Shown here in pieces: positions 1 through 8,244 of a DNA stretch of 64,000 bases (the first letter of the stretch is position 1; each line of letters begins with the position of its first letter). The stretch is from Jiangella sp. DSM 45060 (GTDB taxonomy: Bacteria > Actinomycetota > Actinomycetes > Jiangellales > Jiangellaceae): contig NZ_LT629771.1 of the NCBI RefSeq assembly GCF_900105175.1, forward strand, positions 3,667,501-3,731,500, written 5' to 3'. The notes under the pieces are model-generated. The model was not told the origin of the DNA. It saw nothing but the letters and a program-made list of their open reading frames with translations, and did not search any database. The position numbers were made by a program, and so were the translations under genes.

Positions 1-590
1 GTCGGCTCGCCGTCCAGCCAGAATCGCCACGGGAACGCGACGCCGTCGCCGCCGATGCCGCTGACGCCGACCCGCGGGCCGGTCCGCACCCGGCCGCCGT
101 CGACCGGCGGACCCGGGAGCAGCTGCGTCGGCGAGCCGGGAGCGCACAGGTCGACGCCGTTGTCGGGGCGGCCGAGGCCCAGCGCGGACGTCAGACGGGC
201 CGGGCCGCGGGCGTACTCGCGCGCCGTCCGCGCGGACAGCCGCCTGGACGCGGCCAGCGCGGCGCCTTCGACGACCTCGCCGGCCCGCAGCAGCACCGCC
301 GTCGCCGTCCCGTCGACGTCGCACACCACGTTCGCGCAGAAGTGCATGCCGTAGGTGAAGTAGACGTAGAGGTGGCCGGCCGGCCCGAACATGACGTCGT
401 TGCGCGGCGTGCGCCCGCGGTACGCGTGCGAGCCGGGGTCTTCGGCGCCCTGGTACGCCTCGACCTCGGTCAGCCGCACCGCCACCGTCCCCTCAGGCGT
501 CGTGTGCCGCAGCACGCTGCCGAGCAGGTCGGGTGCCACCTCGAGGCCGGGTCGGGCCAGGAACGCGCGGTCGATCGTCGCCGTCTCCAC
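1..590 (-). CDS. 3-methyladenine DNA glycosylase (Aag/MPG family), 3' end cut by window edge
   Basis: Base-excision repair enzyme that removes alkylated purines. The reading frame has the Aag/MPG signatures: an EVEAYQG motif carrying the expected catalytic Glu, then [32 protein letters not shown], and near the window edge [11 protein letters not shown]. About 196 residues are visible, close to the full family length of roughly 200, so only a few C-terminal residues are missing. The GTG at 590 is chosen because the next residues ([11 protein letters not shown]) match a typical family N terminus. It lies 22 bp after the DUF6510 gene and may be the last gene of that operon, although a functional link is not obvious. 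Confidence 0.85.
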   Translation of the reverse strand, partial: METATIDRAFLARPGLEVAPDLLGSVLRHTTPEGTVAVRLTEVEAYQGAEDPGSHAYRGRTPRNDVMFGPAGHLYVYFTYGMHFCANVVCDVDGTATAVLLRAGEVVEGAALAASRRLSARTAREYARGPARLTSALGLGRPDNGVDLCAPGSPTQLLPGPPVDGGRVRTGPRVGVSGIGGDGVAFPWRFWLDGEP

Positions 591-612
591 CGCGCCAGTA
601 TCGACGACGGCG

Positions 613-882
613 TCAGGCGGGCGGCAGCGGGACGCGCAGGCTCACCGTCCCCTGGAGGTCCAGCCACGCCGCGTCGGGCGCCCGGACCAGCCGCAGGATG
701 ACGTGCTCGCAGCTCGGGCAGCGCGCCACCCAGCCCTGCGCGTGGCCGTACACCCGCAGGTCCGCGACCCGGCGGGTGTCGCCGCAGCTCACACAGCGTC
801 CGGTGGCAGCGGTGACGTCGACGGCGAACAGCTCGGCGAGCGGGCCGGCCAGGGCGTTGCCGTCCTGGTAGTCGTCAGTCAT
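613..882 (-). CDS. DUF6510 small zinc-ribbon-like protein
   Basis: An 89-residue protein with two CxxC pairs, at CVSCGD near residue 30 and CPSCEH near residue 55, spaced as in a small zinc ribbon. The C-terminal part is hydrophobic and strand-rich ([14 protein letters not shown]). It resembles the DUF6510 family, which has no known function. The ATG at 882 has a good AGGAGA ribosome-binding site that overlaps the end of the upstream reductase gene, with 1 bp between the two genes. Position as third gene of a molybdenum oxidoreductase/FAD reductase operon suggests a maturation, electron-transfer or regulatory role; that is inference. Confidence 0.8.
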   Translation of the reverse strand: MTDDYQDGNALAGPLAELFAVDVTAATGRCVSCGDTRRVADLRVYGHAQGWVARCPSCEHVILRLVRAPDAAWLDLQGTVSLRVPLPPA

Positions 883-883
883 G

Positions 884-1621
884 TCAGTCTCCTGTCGGGC
901 CGAACCGCTCGGTGCGGATGCGGCGCGGGTCGTGGCCCAGTCCGACCAGCGTGTTCGCCACCTTCTCGACGAACCCGGTCGGGCCGCAGACGAAGCACGT
1001 CGGCTCGAACTGCGGCGGCCAGCCGTAGAGCTCCAGGTCGGCGGGCCCGATGCGGCCCGGCGTCCGCACGGACCCGGCCGGCGCCGACCGGGTGAACAGC
1101 GTCGCGATGTCGAGCCCGCCGTCGTCGCGGGCGGCGCGGCGCAGTTCGGACGCGTAGAACTGGTCGGACGGCGAGCGGACGGAGTGGATGAGCCGGAACG
1201 GCGCCCGGCTGCGCGCCTCGCGCCGGGCCCGGACCATCGCCATCAGTGGGACGATGCCCGACCCACCCGCCACCAGCAGCGCCGGCGCCGTCCGCGACGG
1301 GTGCCAGACGAACCAGCCGCCGACCGGGCCGCGCAGCTCGACCGGGTCGCCGACGGCGAAGGTGTCCGTCAGGTACTCCGACACCTCACCGTTGTTCACC
1401 CGTTGAACGGTGAGCTCGACGCGGTCGCCGTCGGCCGGTGCGGCCAGCGAGTAGCTGCGCTGGGTGCTGTAGCCGTCCTCGTCGGTCAGCCGGACGTCGA
1501 CGTGCTGCCCGGGCACGTGGCCGGGCCAGCCGGGGACGTCGAGCAGCAACGTCCGGGCGGTCGCGGTCTCGGTGCGGATGCCGGCGAGGGTCGCGACGCG
1601 CCACTCGAGGCGGGCGTTCAA
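884..1621 (-). CDS. FAD/NAD-binding oxidoreductase (ferredoxin reductase-like)
   Basis: Soluble flavin reductase of the ferredoxin-NADP reductase superfamily, expected to pass electrons from NAD(P)H through FAD to a partner. The FAD-binding RSYSLA motif is near residue 55, the nucleotide-binding GGSGIVPLMAM near residue 120, and the C-terminal CFVCGPTGFVE near residue 215. There is no 2Fe-2S domain. I chose TTG at 1621 because it overlaps the stop of the upstream sulfite-oxidase-like gene as TTGA; an ATG at 1648 would add nine residues. The neighbour is the likely electron acceptor. The family is clear, but the partner is inferred from position. Confidence 0.88.
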   Translation of the reverse strand: MNARLEWRVATLAGIRTETATARTLLLDVPGWPGHVPGQHVDVRLTDEDGYSTQRSYSLAAPADGDRVELTVQRVNNGEVSEYLTDTFAVGDPVELRGPVGGWFVWHPSRTAPALLVAGGSGIVPLMAMVRARREARSRAPFRLIHSVRSPSDQFYASELRRAARDDGGLDIATLFTRSAPAGSVRTPGRIGPADLELYGWPPQFEPTCFVCGPTGFVEKVANTLVGLGHDPRRIRTERFGPTGD

Positions 1622-2217
1622 TCGCCCGCGTAGCGCTGCTCGCGCCACGGGTCACCGTAGTTGTGGTAGCCGACGCTCTCCCAGAACCCCGGCTCGTCGA
1701 ACTCGAGCAGTTGCAGGCCGCGCAGCCACTTCGCCGACTTCCAGAAGTACAGGTGCGGCACCAGCAGCCGGGCCGGCCCGCCGTGCTGCGGCGCCAGCTC
1801 GGAACCGTCGAACTCGTAGACGACCCACGCCTTGCCGTCGAGCAGGTCCTCGAGCGGCAGGTTCGTCGTGTAGCCGCCGTAGCAGTGCGCCAGCGCGTAG
1901 TCGGCTGTCGTGTCGACGTCCTCCATCAGCAGGTCCAGCGACACCCCGCGCCATGACGTGGCCAGCTTGGACCACTTCGTGACGCAGTGGATGTCGACCG
2001 TCGGCTCCTCGGCCGGCAGCTCGAGCAGCTCGTCCCACGTCCACCGGTACTCCTGGCCGGTCTCGCTGGCGATGGTGAACTCCCACCGGTCCAGCGAGAT
2101 GTTCGGCGTCGGCCCGGCGGACAGCACCGGGAAGTCCTCGGTCAGGTACTGCCCCGGCGGCAGCTGGACGTCAGCGTCGTGCCTTCTTCTCCGGAACCCC
2201 GGAGACACGATCCCCAT
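1618..2217 (-). CDS. Sulfite oxidase-like molybdopterin-dependent oxidoreductase
   Basis: A 199-residue protein of the sulfite oxidase/MsrP molybdopterin superfamily. It has VDIHCVTKWS with the Mo-ligand Cys at residue 78, then HCYGGYTTNLPLEDL, HGGPARLLVPHLYFWKSAKW and the C-terminal GFWESVGYHNYGDPW. No signal peptide, Tat motif or dimerisation domain is visible, so it is probably cytoplasmic and a minimal catalytic domain, unlike periplasmic MsrP. The ATG at 2217 has a purine-rich site upstream; the frame stays open further upstream, but that extension is Arg-rich shadow sequence. It is the first gene of the operon with the FAD reductase and DUF6510. The substrate is unknown; methionine or biotin sulfoxide reduction are possibilities. 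Confidence 0.88.
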   Translation of the reverse strand: MGIVSPGFRRRRHDADVQLPPGQYLTEDFPVLSAGPTPNISLDRWEFTIASETGQEYRWTWDELLELPAEEPTVDIHCVTKWSKLATSWRGVSLDLLMEDVDTTADYALAHCYGGYTTNLPLEDLLDGKAWVVYEFDGSELAPQHGGPARLLVPHLYFWKSAKWLRGLQLLEFDEPGFWESVGYHNYGDPWREQRYAGD

Positions 2218-2321
2218 CGTTCCACCCCGTTTCCCTCGCGCCTGCGGACGCGCCCTCCCACCCTGGGCACATGGTCCTCTCCCCCAGGTCCGGAGTCCAG
2301 AGCATTCGGGAGGTCGGTTCG

Positions 2322-3341
2322 TCAGGTACCGAACTCGGCCCGCACGCCCAGGAGCCGGACCGGGCGGCGGTCGGTGAACCGGGACAGCGCCACCAGCGCG
2401 GCCGTGGCGAGCGCGTCGGCGTCGCTCGTGGGCTCGGCAAGCTTGTGGCCGTGGGTGGAGGTGAAGAACGGGGCATAGCGGACCTTGACGACGACGCGGA
2501 CGGCCGGGCGGCCCTCGGCGACGACCTCGCCGGCGACCTCGTGCGCCAGCCTGGCCACCTCGCGGGCGACCTCGTCCCAGTCGTCGAGGTCGTGCTGGTA
2601 CGTGAACTCCTTGCCGCGCGACCTCGCCAGCCACGGCTCGCCGCTGACCCGCGCCGACGCGACCCCGCGGGCCACGCGGACCAGCCACGGCCCGATGGTG
2701 GGGCCGAACCTCTTGGCGACGTCGTCGGGGTGGGTGGTGGCGAGGTCGCGGACGGTGTGGATGCCGAGCTCGGCCAGCTTCTTCGCCGTCTTCGCGCCGA
2801 TGCCCCACAGCGCGTCCGTCGAGCTCTCGCCCAGCACGTCGAACCAGGAATCGTAGGTGAGCGTGGCGACGCCGGCCGGTTTGCCGAACCCGGTGGCCAG
2901 CTTGGCCTGCAGCTTGTTCTCGCCGATGCCGACGGTGCAGTCGAGGTCGGTGGCCTCGCGGACGCGCCGCTGGATGCGCCGGGCGGTTCCCTCGGGGTCG
3001 TCGTCGCCGACGTCGAGGAACGCCTCGTCCCAGCCGAGCACCTCGACGGTGCCGAACTCGCGCAGCGTCTGCATGACGTCGGCGGAGACGGCCTCGTAGG
3101 CGGGCTTGTCGACCGGCAGGAAGACGGCGTCGGGGCAGCGTTTCAGCGCCGTGCGCAGCGGCTGGCCCGAGTGGACGCCGAACGCGCGGGCCTCGTACGA
3201 CGCGGTGGCGACGACGCCGCGCTTGGACGGGTCGCCGTCGCCGCCGACGACGACCGGGCGGCCGGCCAGCTCGGGACGGCGCAGCACCTCGACGGCAGCG
3301 ATGAACTGGTCGAGGTCGACGTGCAGGACCCAGCGGGACAC
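2322..3341 (-). CDS. dinB: Y-family DNA polymerase (DNA polymerase IV)
   Basis: Translesion DNA polymerase, 339 residues. The palm begins with HVDLDQF, giving the metal ligand D9, and continues to the second catalytic pair D105-E106 in GWDEAFLDV; most DinB proteins read SIDEAYLDV here. YEARAFGV is the steric-gate/finger region near residues 49-56. Two HhH-like segments follow (VGIGENKLQAKLAT and LWGIGAKTAKKLAELGI), then the little-finger domain from about residue 235. There is no recognisable C-terminal beta-clamp motif, although the family can lack it. It stands alone, 37 bp after the end of the phage-like gene. Confidence 0.93.
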   Translation of the reverse strand: MSRWVLHVDLDQFIAAVEVLRRPELAGRPVVVGGDGDPSKRGVVATASYEARAFGVHSGQPLRTALKRCPDAVFLPVDKPAYEAVSADVMQTLREFGTVEVLGWDEAFLDVGDDDPEGTARRIQRRVREATDLDCTVGIGENKLQAKLATGFGKPAGVATLTYDSWFDVLGESSTDALWGIGAKTAKKLAELGIHTVRDLATTHPDDVAKRFGPTIGPWLVRVARGVASARVSGEPWLARSRGKEFTYQHDLDDWDEVAREVARLAHEVAGEVVAEGRPAVRVVVKVRYAPFFTSTHGHKLAEPTSDADALATAALVALSRFTDRRPVRLLGVRAEFGT

Positions 3342-3378
3342 GTGGCCATTCTGGCCCGGCGCACTGACAAGGTGGGGG

Positions 3379-4263
3379 TCAGCGGGCGGGATCCGTGGGA
3401 TCTGCCGGGTCCTGCGGGTCGGCGGGGTCGGCCGGGTCCTGCGGGTCGGCCGGGTCCGCCTGGTCGGCCGGGTCGGCCGGCTCTGCGGGGTCGGCCGGCT
3501 CGGCCGGGTGGTCGGTGGCGGCGCGCCAGACGTCGTCCGCCGCGGGCCGCTCGTCCGCGACGGGCCCAGGGGCGGCGTCGGCGCCGTCCTTCCCGACCGC
3601 CGCGCCGCTGGCGTCGTACTCGACCTCGCCGGCCGGTTCGGGCGCGGCGCCGGGCGTGCCCGCGACCGGGAAGCGCTCCGCGTCGTCGAGGTGATCGTCG
3701 TGGCGGGCGGGTGCGCCGCCGAGGAAGTCGCGGATGCGCTGGCCGTACGCCGTCGCCTTGGAGGGGTCGACGGGGAAGGTGACGTCCTCGACGATGCGGG
3801 CGAAAGTGTCGCGGACCCTCGCCGTGCCGGCGTTGGTGGCGGCGCCGCCGAGGATCGAGCCGACCTGGTCTTGGACCGACGTGATGGTGTCGCCGACGAA
3901 CTCGCGGATGCCGGAGTCGTGGACCGGGCAGCGCGGCAGCGCCGACTTCGCCGGGCGGACCAGCCGCTGCCGCCGTCGCCACGCCGGATCGTGCAGATAC
4001 GCCTGGCCGTCGACCGCGTAACGGCAGATCAGCCCCTCGAACGCCAGCGCGTCGAGGTCGTCGGACATGGCGGCCGTCGGGTGCTCGTCGAACCGCAGCG
4101 CCCACAGCCGGCCGTTGACCACGGCGGCGTTGTCGACCGCGCGGCCCTCGTCGTCGAGGACGGTGGGCAGGTAGGCCCAGGTGTAGGCGGCGGTCAGCGA
4201 CAACCGGGCCACCCGCTCGTCCTGGACGTCGCCCGGCTGGATGGTCCTGGGACTGTGCGCCAT
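3379..4263 (-). CDS. Phage replication-initiator-like protein with Pro-Ala-Asp repeat tail
   Basis: A 294-residue protein. The N-terminal 100 residues (PRTIQPGDVQDERVARLS to DGQAYLHDPAWRRRQRL) resemble the winged-helix N-terminal domain found in actinophage replication-organiser proteins. The middle (about 115-190) is unassigned. The C-terminal third is acidic and ends in about 40 residues of PADPADPxDP repeats, probably disordered. The ATG at 4263 is preceded by a textbook GAAGGAG at the right spacing, so upstream ATGs at 4278 and 4371 are not needed. No other phage gene is nearby. Function is unknown; a domesticated phage DNA-binding protein is my best reading. Confidence 0.7.
   Translation of the reverse strand: MAHSPRTIQPGDVQDERVARLSLTAAYTWAYLPTVLDDEGRAVDNAAVVNGRLWALRFDEHPTAAMSDDLDALAFEGLICRYAVDGQAYLHDPAWRRRQRLVRPAKSALPRCPVHDSGIREFVGDTITSVQDQVGSILGGAATNAGTARVRDTFARIVEDVTFPVDPSKATAYGQRIRDFLGGAPARHDDHLDDAERFPVAGTPGAAPEPAGEVEYDASGAAVGKDGADAAPGPVADERPAADDVWRAATDHPAEPADPAEPADPADQADPADPQDPADPADPQDPADPTDPAR
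3382..3507 (-). repeat. In-frame Pro-Ala-Asp coding repeat
   Basis: The 3' end of the phage-like gene consists of short degenerate repeats around CGACCCGGCCGACCCG (minus strand) that encode repeated PADP/PQDP/PAEP units, about 41 residues. The unit length is mostly 6-9 bp, so slippage would change tail length in frame. Confidence 0.75.
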
Positions 4264-4369
4264 GGTCGGCTCCTTCATGTGCTCCGTCGGCTGCTTCGAA
4301 TCTACGTCAGCTCCGGGCGGCGGAACGGGTCTAGGCTCGACGAAGGAGCAGTTCGAGGGGGCGGTCGCC

Positions 4370-4750
4370 ATGACCGGACAAGTCGTTCACTTCGAGATCC
4401 CCGCCGACGACGTCGAGCGGGCCCGCGAGTTCTACCGCGACGCCTTCGGCTGGGACGTCACGCCCATGCCGGACGTCGACTACACGATGGTCGCCACCAC
4501 CCCGGTCGACGAGACCGGGCGGCCCAAGGAGGCGGGCGCCATCAACGGCGGCATGTTCACCCGCGACGCCGACCGCCCCGGCCCCATCGTCACCATCGGC
4601 GTCGACGACGTCGACGCGGCGCTGGCGGCGGTGCAGCGACTGGGCGGCGCGGTGGTCCTGCCGAAGGCCGAGGTCATGGGCATGGGGTACGCGGCCTACT
4701 TCCGCGACAGCGAGGGCAACGTGCTCGGCCTCTGGCAGGCAGCCGGGTGA
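4370..4750 (+). CDS. VOC-family (glyoxalase/bleomycin resistance-like) protein
   Basis: A single-module vicinal-oxygen-chelate protein of 126 residues. It shows the typical start VVHFEIPADDVERAREFYRDAFGW and the closing module YAAYFRDSEGNVLGLWQ, with putative metal ligands H6 and the Glu of DSEGN. The central GGMFTRD and IVTIGVDDVDAALAAVQRLGG fit the CF32-like group of actinobacterial VOC proteins. The ATG at 4370 follows a GAGGGGG stretch. It is transcribed divergently from the phage-like gene and lies 155 bp before the LacI gene. Substrate unknown. Confidence 0.87.
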   Translation: MTGQVVHFEIPADDVERAREFYRDAFGWDVTPMPDVDYTMVATTPVDETGRPKEAGAINGGMFTRDADRPGPIVTIGVDDVDAALAAVQRLGGAVVLPKAEVMGMGYAAYFRDSEGNVLGLWQAAG

Positions 4751-4849
4751 CCTCGCCGCCGTCGGCGCTCGGTGGTTGAGCCGATCGGGTGACCAGGGCG
4801 GCGGCATAGCTGCCTCACCCATCGGCCGTCCACTCCCTTGCGAGCAAAC

Positions 4850-4886
4850 CTAAACCGGTATAGGCTCCGATTCTAAACCGGTTTAG
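4850..4886. promoter_or_regulatory. Two LacI-type operators
   Basis: Two copies of the same operator stand 23 bp apart, centre to centre, just before the lacI-type gene. The right copy (4873-4886) is the perfect 14-bp palindrome CTAAACCGGTTTAG with the central CG typical of LacI-family sites. The left copy (4850-4863) is CTAAACCGGTATAG, one mismatch. They lie 20 bp upstream of the regulator's ATG, so the regulator most likely controls its own operon. Confidence 0.8.
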
Positions 4887-4905
4887 ACGCGAGAGGCGAC
4901 CGCCG

Positions 4906-5955
4906 ATGCCCGCCGAACCATCCCCAGTCACCATCGCCGACGTCGCGCGGCGGGCAGGCGTGAGCAAGGGGCTGGTGTCGTTCGCGCTCAACGGAAAGCC
5001 CGGGGTCTCGGCGCAGACGCGCGACCGCATCCTCGAGGCGGCGCGCGACCTGGGCTGGCAGCCGAGCCTGCGGGCCCGCGCCCTGTCGGTGAACCGGGCG
5101 TTCGCTCTGGGGCTGGTCATCACCCGCGACCCGGAGATCATCACCGGCGACCCCTTCTACCCGTCGTTCATCGCGGGCGTGGAGCGCGAACTGGCACCGG
5201 CCGGCCAGGCGCTGGTGCTGAGCGTCGTCCCGGACGAGGTGGCCGAGCTGGCCGCGTACCGGAAGCTGGTCGCCGACCGCAGGGTCGACGGCGTCTTCAT
5301 CACCGACCTGCGCCACGACGACGCCCGCATCGCCCTCGCCGAGGAGCTCCAAATCCCCGCCGTCACGCTTGGCCACCCGGAGACGCCGTCACCGTTCCCG
5401 GCGGTGTCGATGGACGACCGGGCCGGCATCGAGGCCGCCGTCGACCACCTGGTCGGGCTCGGCCACCGCGGCATCGCGCACGTCGCCGGGCCGGCCCGCA
5501 TGCTGCACGGCAGCCGCCGCCGGAAGGCGTTCGAGGACGCGATGGCCCGCGCCGGGCTGCCGGCCGAGCTCGTCGTCGAGACCGACTTCCGGGCCGCCGA
5601 CGGCGCCCGCGCGACCCGCGACCTGCTCGCCCGCCCCGACCGGCCGACGGCGATCGTCTACGCGAACGACCCGATGGCGATCGCCGGGCTCGGCGTCGCG
5701 CAGCGGTCCGGGCTGCGGGTGCCCGACGAGCTCTCCGTCACCGGCTTCGACGGCAGCGACGTGGGCGAGCACCTCTTCCCCGCGCTCAGCACCGTGGCCA
5801 CCGACGCGGTCAGCTGGGGCGCCGTCGCCGCGCGGGTGCTGCTGCGCTCGATCGCCGGCGAGGAGCCGGGTGACACCGACCTGCCGCCCGCGCGCTTCGT
5901 GCCGCGCGAGTCGACCGCCAGCCACTCAGAGCCCCCCACCCGGGCCGGCCGCTGA
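4906..5955 (+). CDS. LacI-family transcriptional regulator of the sugar operon
   Basis: A 349-residue repressor. The N-terminal HTH reads TIADVARRAGVSKGLVSFALNGKPGVS (residues about 8-35), followed by a hinge helix and a periplasmic-binding-protein-like sensor domain (GLVITRDPEIITGDPFYPSF to the end). Ligand-binding family features include SVTGFDGSD and a conserved DDRAGIEAAVDHLVGLGH. It is the first gene of the sugar-transport operon, 29 bp before the binding protein, and two matching operators precede it. Release of repression by a mannoside or its breakdown product would fit the downstream GH130 enzyme; the inducer itself is inferred. Confidence 0.93.
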   Translation: MPAEPSPVTIADVARRAGVSKGLVSFALNGKPGVSAQTRDRILEAARDLGWQPSLRARALSVNRAFALGLVITRDPEIITGDPFYPSFIAGVERELAPAGQALVLSVVPDEVAELAAYRKLVADRRVDGVFITDLRHDDARIALAEELQIPAVTLGHPETPSPFPAVSMDDRAGIEAAVDHLVGLGHRGIAHVAGPARMLHGSRRRKAFEDAMARAGLPAELVVETDFRAADGARATRDLLARPDRPTAIVYANDPMAIAGLGVAQRSGLRVPDELSVTGFDGSDVGEHLFPALSTVATDAVSWGAVAARVLLRSIAGEEPGDTDLPPARFVPRESTASHSEPPTRAGR

Positions 5956-5984
5956 CGCCGTCCGGGCCGACAGAAGGAGACACC

Positions 5985-7280
5985 GTGCAACGACGCACCC
6001 GAGCCACCGCAGCAGCCCTCACCGCCGCCGGCCTGCTCGCCGTCACCGCCTGCGGCGGCAGCGACGACGACGCCGAGACCGGCGACGACGGCGGCCGCGG
6101 CGACATCACCATCTGGTACTCGAACAACGAGGCCGAGGTCGCGTGGGGCGAGCAGATGGTGGAGGCCTGGAACGCCGAGCACCCGGACGAGCAGATCGAG
6201 GCGCAGGAGATCCCGGCCGGCGCCAGCAGCGAGGAGGTCATCGGCGCCGCCATCACGGCGGGCAACGCGCCGTGCCTGATCTTCAACACCGCGCCCGTGG
6301 CGGTCCCCGACTTCGAGCGGCAGGGCGGCCTCGTGTCGCTGTCCAGCTTCGAGGACGGCGACGACTACGTGACGGCGCGCAGCGGCGACATCGCCGAGCA
6401 GTACCAGTCGGCGAGCGGCGAGTACTTCCAGCTGCCGTGGAAGTCGAACCCGGTGATGATCTTCTACAACAAGGCGATGTTCGCCGCCGCCGGGCTCGAC
6501 CCGGAGAACCCGCCGCTGGGCACGCACGACGAGTTCCTCGAGACCGCACGCACGCTGGTGGCGTCGGGCGCCGCGCCGAAGGCGATCTGGCCGGCCCCGA
6601 CCAGCGAGTTCTTCCAGAACTGGTTCGACTTCTACCCGCTCTACGCGGCCGAGACGGGCGGCACGCCGCTGGTCGAGGACGGCGCGGCGACGTTCGCCGA
6701 CGACGCCGGGCAGAGCGTCGCGGAGTTCTGGAAGACGCTGTACGACGAGGGCCTGGCCAGCCGCGAGGCCTACCAGGGCGACTCGTTCGCCGACGGCCAG
6801 GCGGCCATGGCGATCGTCGGCCCGTGGGCGATCAGCGTCTACGGCGAGAACATCGACTGGGGCGCCGTCCCCGTCCCGACATCCGCCGGCACCGCCCCGG
6901 AGGAGACCTACACGTTCAGCGACGCCAAGAACATCGGCCTCTACACCGCGTGCGAGAACCAGGCGACGGCGTGGGACGTGCTGAAGTTCGCCACCAGCGA
7001 GGAGCAGGACGGCCTGCTGCTGGAGATGACCGGCCAGATGCCGATGCGCCAGGACCTCCCCGGCACCTACCCGGACTACTTCGCCGCCAACCCGGCGTAC
7101 GAGGCGTTCGGCGACCAGGCGGCCCGCACGGTCGAGGTCCCGAACATCGCGAACTCCGTCGCCGTGTGGCAGACGCTGCGCGACGCGTGGTCGCAGTCGG
7201 TGATCTTCGGCGAGGGCGACCTCCAGGACTCGCTGCAGGGCGCCGCCGACGAGATCGACGGCCTGGCCGGCCAGTCCTGA
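5985..7280 (+). CDS. ABC transporter sugar-binding lipoprotein
   Basis: A 431-residue extracellular solute-binding protein of family 1. It begins with a signal peptide and a lipobox, LLAVTACGG, so it should be anchored to the outer face of the membrane. The mature part starts DITIWYSNNEAEVAWGEQMVEAW, and contains the family's YNKAMFAAAGLDP and GQAAMAIVGPWAI segments. The GTG start at 5985 follows AGAAGGAGA. Genes for two matching permeases follow directly. No ATPase gene is present, so a shared MsiK-like ATPase encoded elsewhere is expected, as is common in actinomycetes. Confidence 0.94.
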   Translation: MQRRTRATAAALTAAGLLAVTACGGSDDDAETGDDGGRGDITIWYSNNEAEVAWGEQMVEAWNAEHPDEQIEAQEIPAGASSEEVIGAAITAGNAPCLIFNTAPVAVPDFERQGGLVSLSSFEDGDDYVTARSGDIAEQYQSASGEYFQLPWKSNPVMIFYNKAMFAAAGLDPENPPLGTHDEFLETARTLVASGAAPKAIWPAPTSEFFQNWFDFYPLYAAETGGTPLVEDGAATFADDAGQSVAEFWKTLYDEGLASREAYQGDSFADGQAAMAIVGPWAISVYGENIDWGAVPVPTSAGTAPEETYTFSDAKNIGLYTACENQATAWDVLKFATSEEQDGLLLEMTGQMPMRQDLPGTYPDYFAANPAYEAFGDQAARTVEVPNIANSVAVWQTLRDAWSQSVIFGEGDLQDSLQGAADEIDGLAGQS

Positions 7281-7293
7281 CGGGCGGCCGGGC

Positions 7294-8244
7294 ATGACGG
7301 TCGTCGACACGGACGCCCGGGCCGCGGGCGGCGCACCGGCACCGCCCGCGCGCCGGCGACGGGCGCGGGGGCTGCTGGGCCGCAACCCGTCCGGCCTGCT
7401 GTTCAGCGCGCCGTACCTGGCGTACGTGCTGGTCGTGTTCGCGGTGCCGCTGGGCTTCGCGGTGTGGATGTCGTTCCACGACTACTTCTTCGCCGCGCCC
7501 GGCGCCGACGTCGACCGGCCGTTCGTCGGGCTGGACAACTACACCGACGTCCTGACCGATCCGGACGTGCGCCGCTCGTTCGTGAACATCGGGATCTTCC
7601 TGGTCATCAACGTGCCGCTGACCGTGGTGCTGTCGCTGGTGCTGGCGACGCTGCTCAACCAGGTGGTGCGCGGCCGGATCTTCCTGCGGGTCGCCTTCTA
7701 CGTCCCGTACGTGACGGCGTCGGTCGCGGTGGTGGGCGTGTGGTTGTTCCTGTTCAGCGGGGACGGGCTGGTCAACGAGGTGCTGGGGCCGCTGGCGCCG
7801 GACCCGCCGTGGCTGATCAACTCGTTCTGGGCGATGCCGTCGATCGCGTTCTTCGTCACCTGGAAGCAGCTGGGCTTCTACATCCTGCTGTACCTGGCGG
7901 CGCTGCAGAACGTCCCGAAGGAGCTGTACGAGGCGGCGGCGACGGACGGAGCGGGCCGGCTGCGGACGTTCTGGTCGGTGACGGTGCCCGCGGTGCGGTC
8001 GGCGACGGTGCTGGTGCTGCTGCTGTCGACGATCATCGGCGCGAACCTGTTCACCGAACCGTACCTGCTGACGGGCGGCGGCGGGCCGAACGGCGCGTCG
8101 GCGTCGCCGGTGCTGATCATGTACCAGCGCGGCATCGAGCAGGGCACGCCCGGCGTGGCCGCGGCCATCGGCGTGATCCTGGTGCTGCTGGTGCTGCTGG
8201 TCGCGTGGCTGCAGCGGCGCTTCGTCGGAGGTGGTGAGTCGTGA
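7294..8244 (+). CDS. Sugar ABC transporter permease, MalF type
   Basis: Inner-membrane permease of 316 residues with a basic N-terminal region and six predicted hydrophobic segments, the first at APYLAYVLVVFAVPLGFAVWM. The EAA loop that docks the ATPase is YEAAATDGAGRLRTFWSVTVP (near residues 210-230). It starts 14 bp after the binding-protein gene and ends with a 4-base GTGA overlap with the next permease, so the three are one transport unit. Substrate is inferred from the downstream GH130 enzyme. Confidence 0.94.
   Translation: MTVVDTDARAAGGAPAPPARRRRARGLLGRNPSGLLFSAPYLAYVLVVFAVPLGFAVWMSFHDYFFAAPGADVDRPFVGLDNYTDVLTDPDVRRSFVNIGIFLVINVPLTVVLSLVLATLLNQVVRGRIFLRVAFYVPYVTASVAVVGVWLFLFSGDGLVNEVLGPLAPDPPWLINSFWAMPSIAFFVTWKQLGFYILLYLAALQNVPKELYEAAATDGAGRLRTFWSVTVPAVRSATVLVLLLSTIIGANLFTEPYLLTGGGGPNGASASPVLIMYQRGIEQGTPGVAAAIGVILVLLVLLVAWLQRRFVGGGES

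Noticed and set aside
1618-2808. Extended sulfite-oxidase frame reaching into dinB
   Set aside because: The N-terminal 197 residues are Arg/His/Pro-rich antisense-like sequence overlapping dinB; the ATG at 2217 fits the family.
5658-7385. Long minus-strand open frame opposite the binding-protein gene
   Set aside because: Low-complexity Arg/Val/Leu sequence typical of antisense frames in GC-rich DNA; the plus strand has a clear binding protein with RBS and lipobox.
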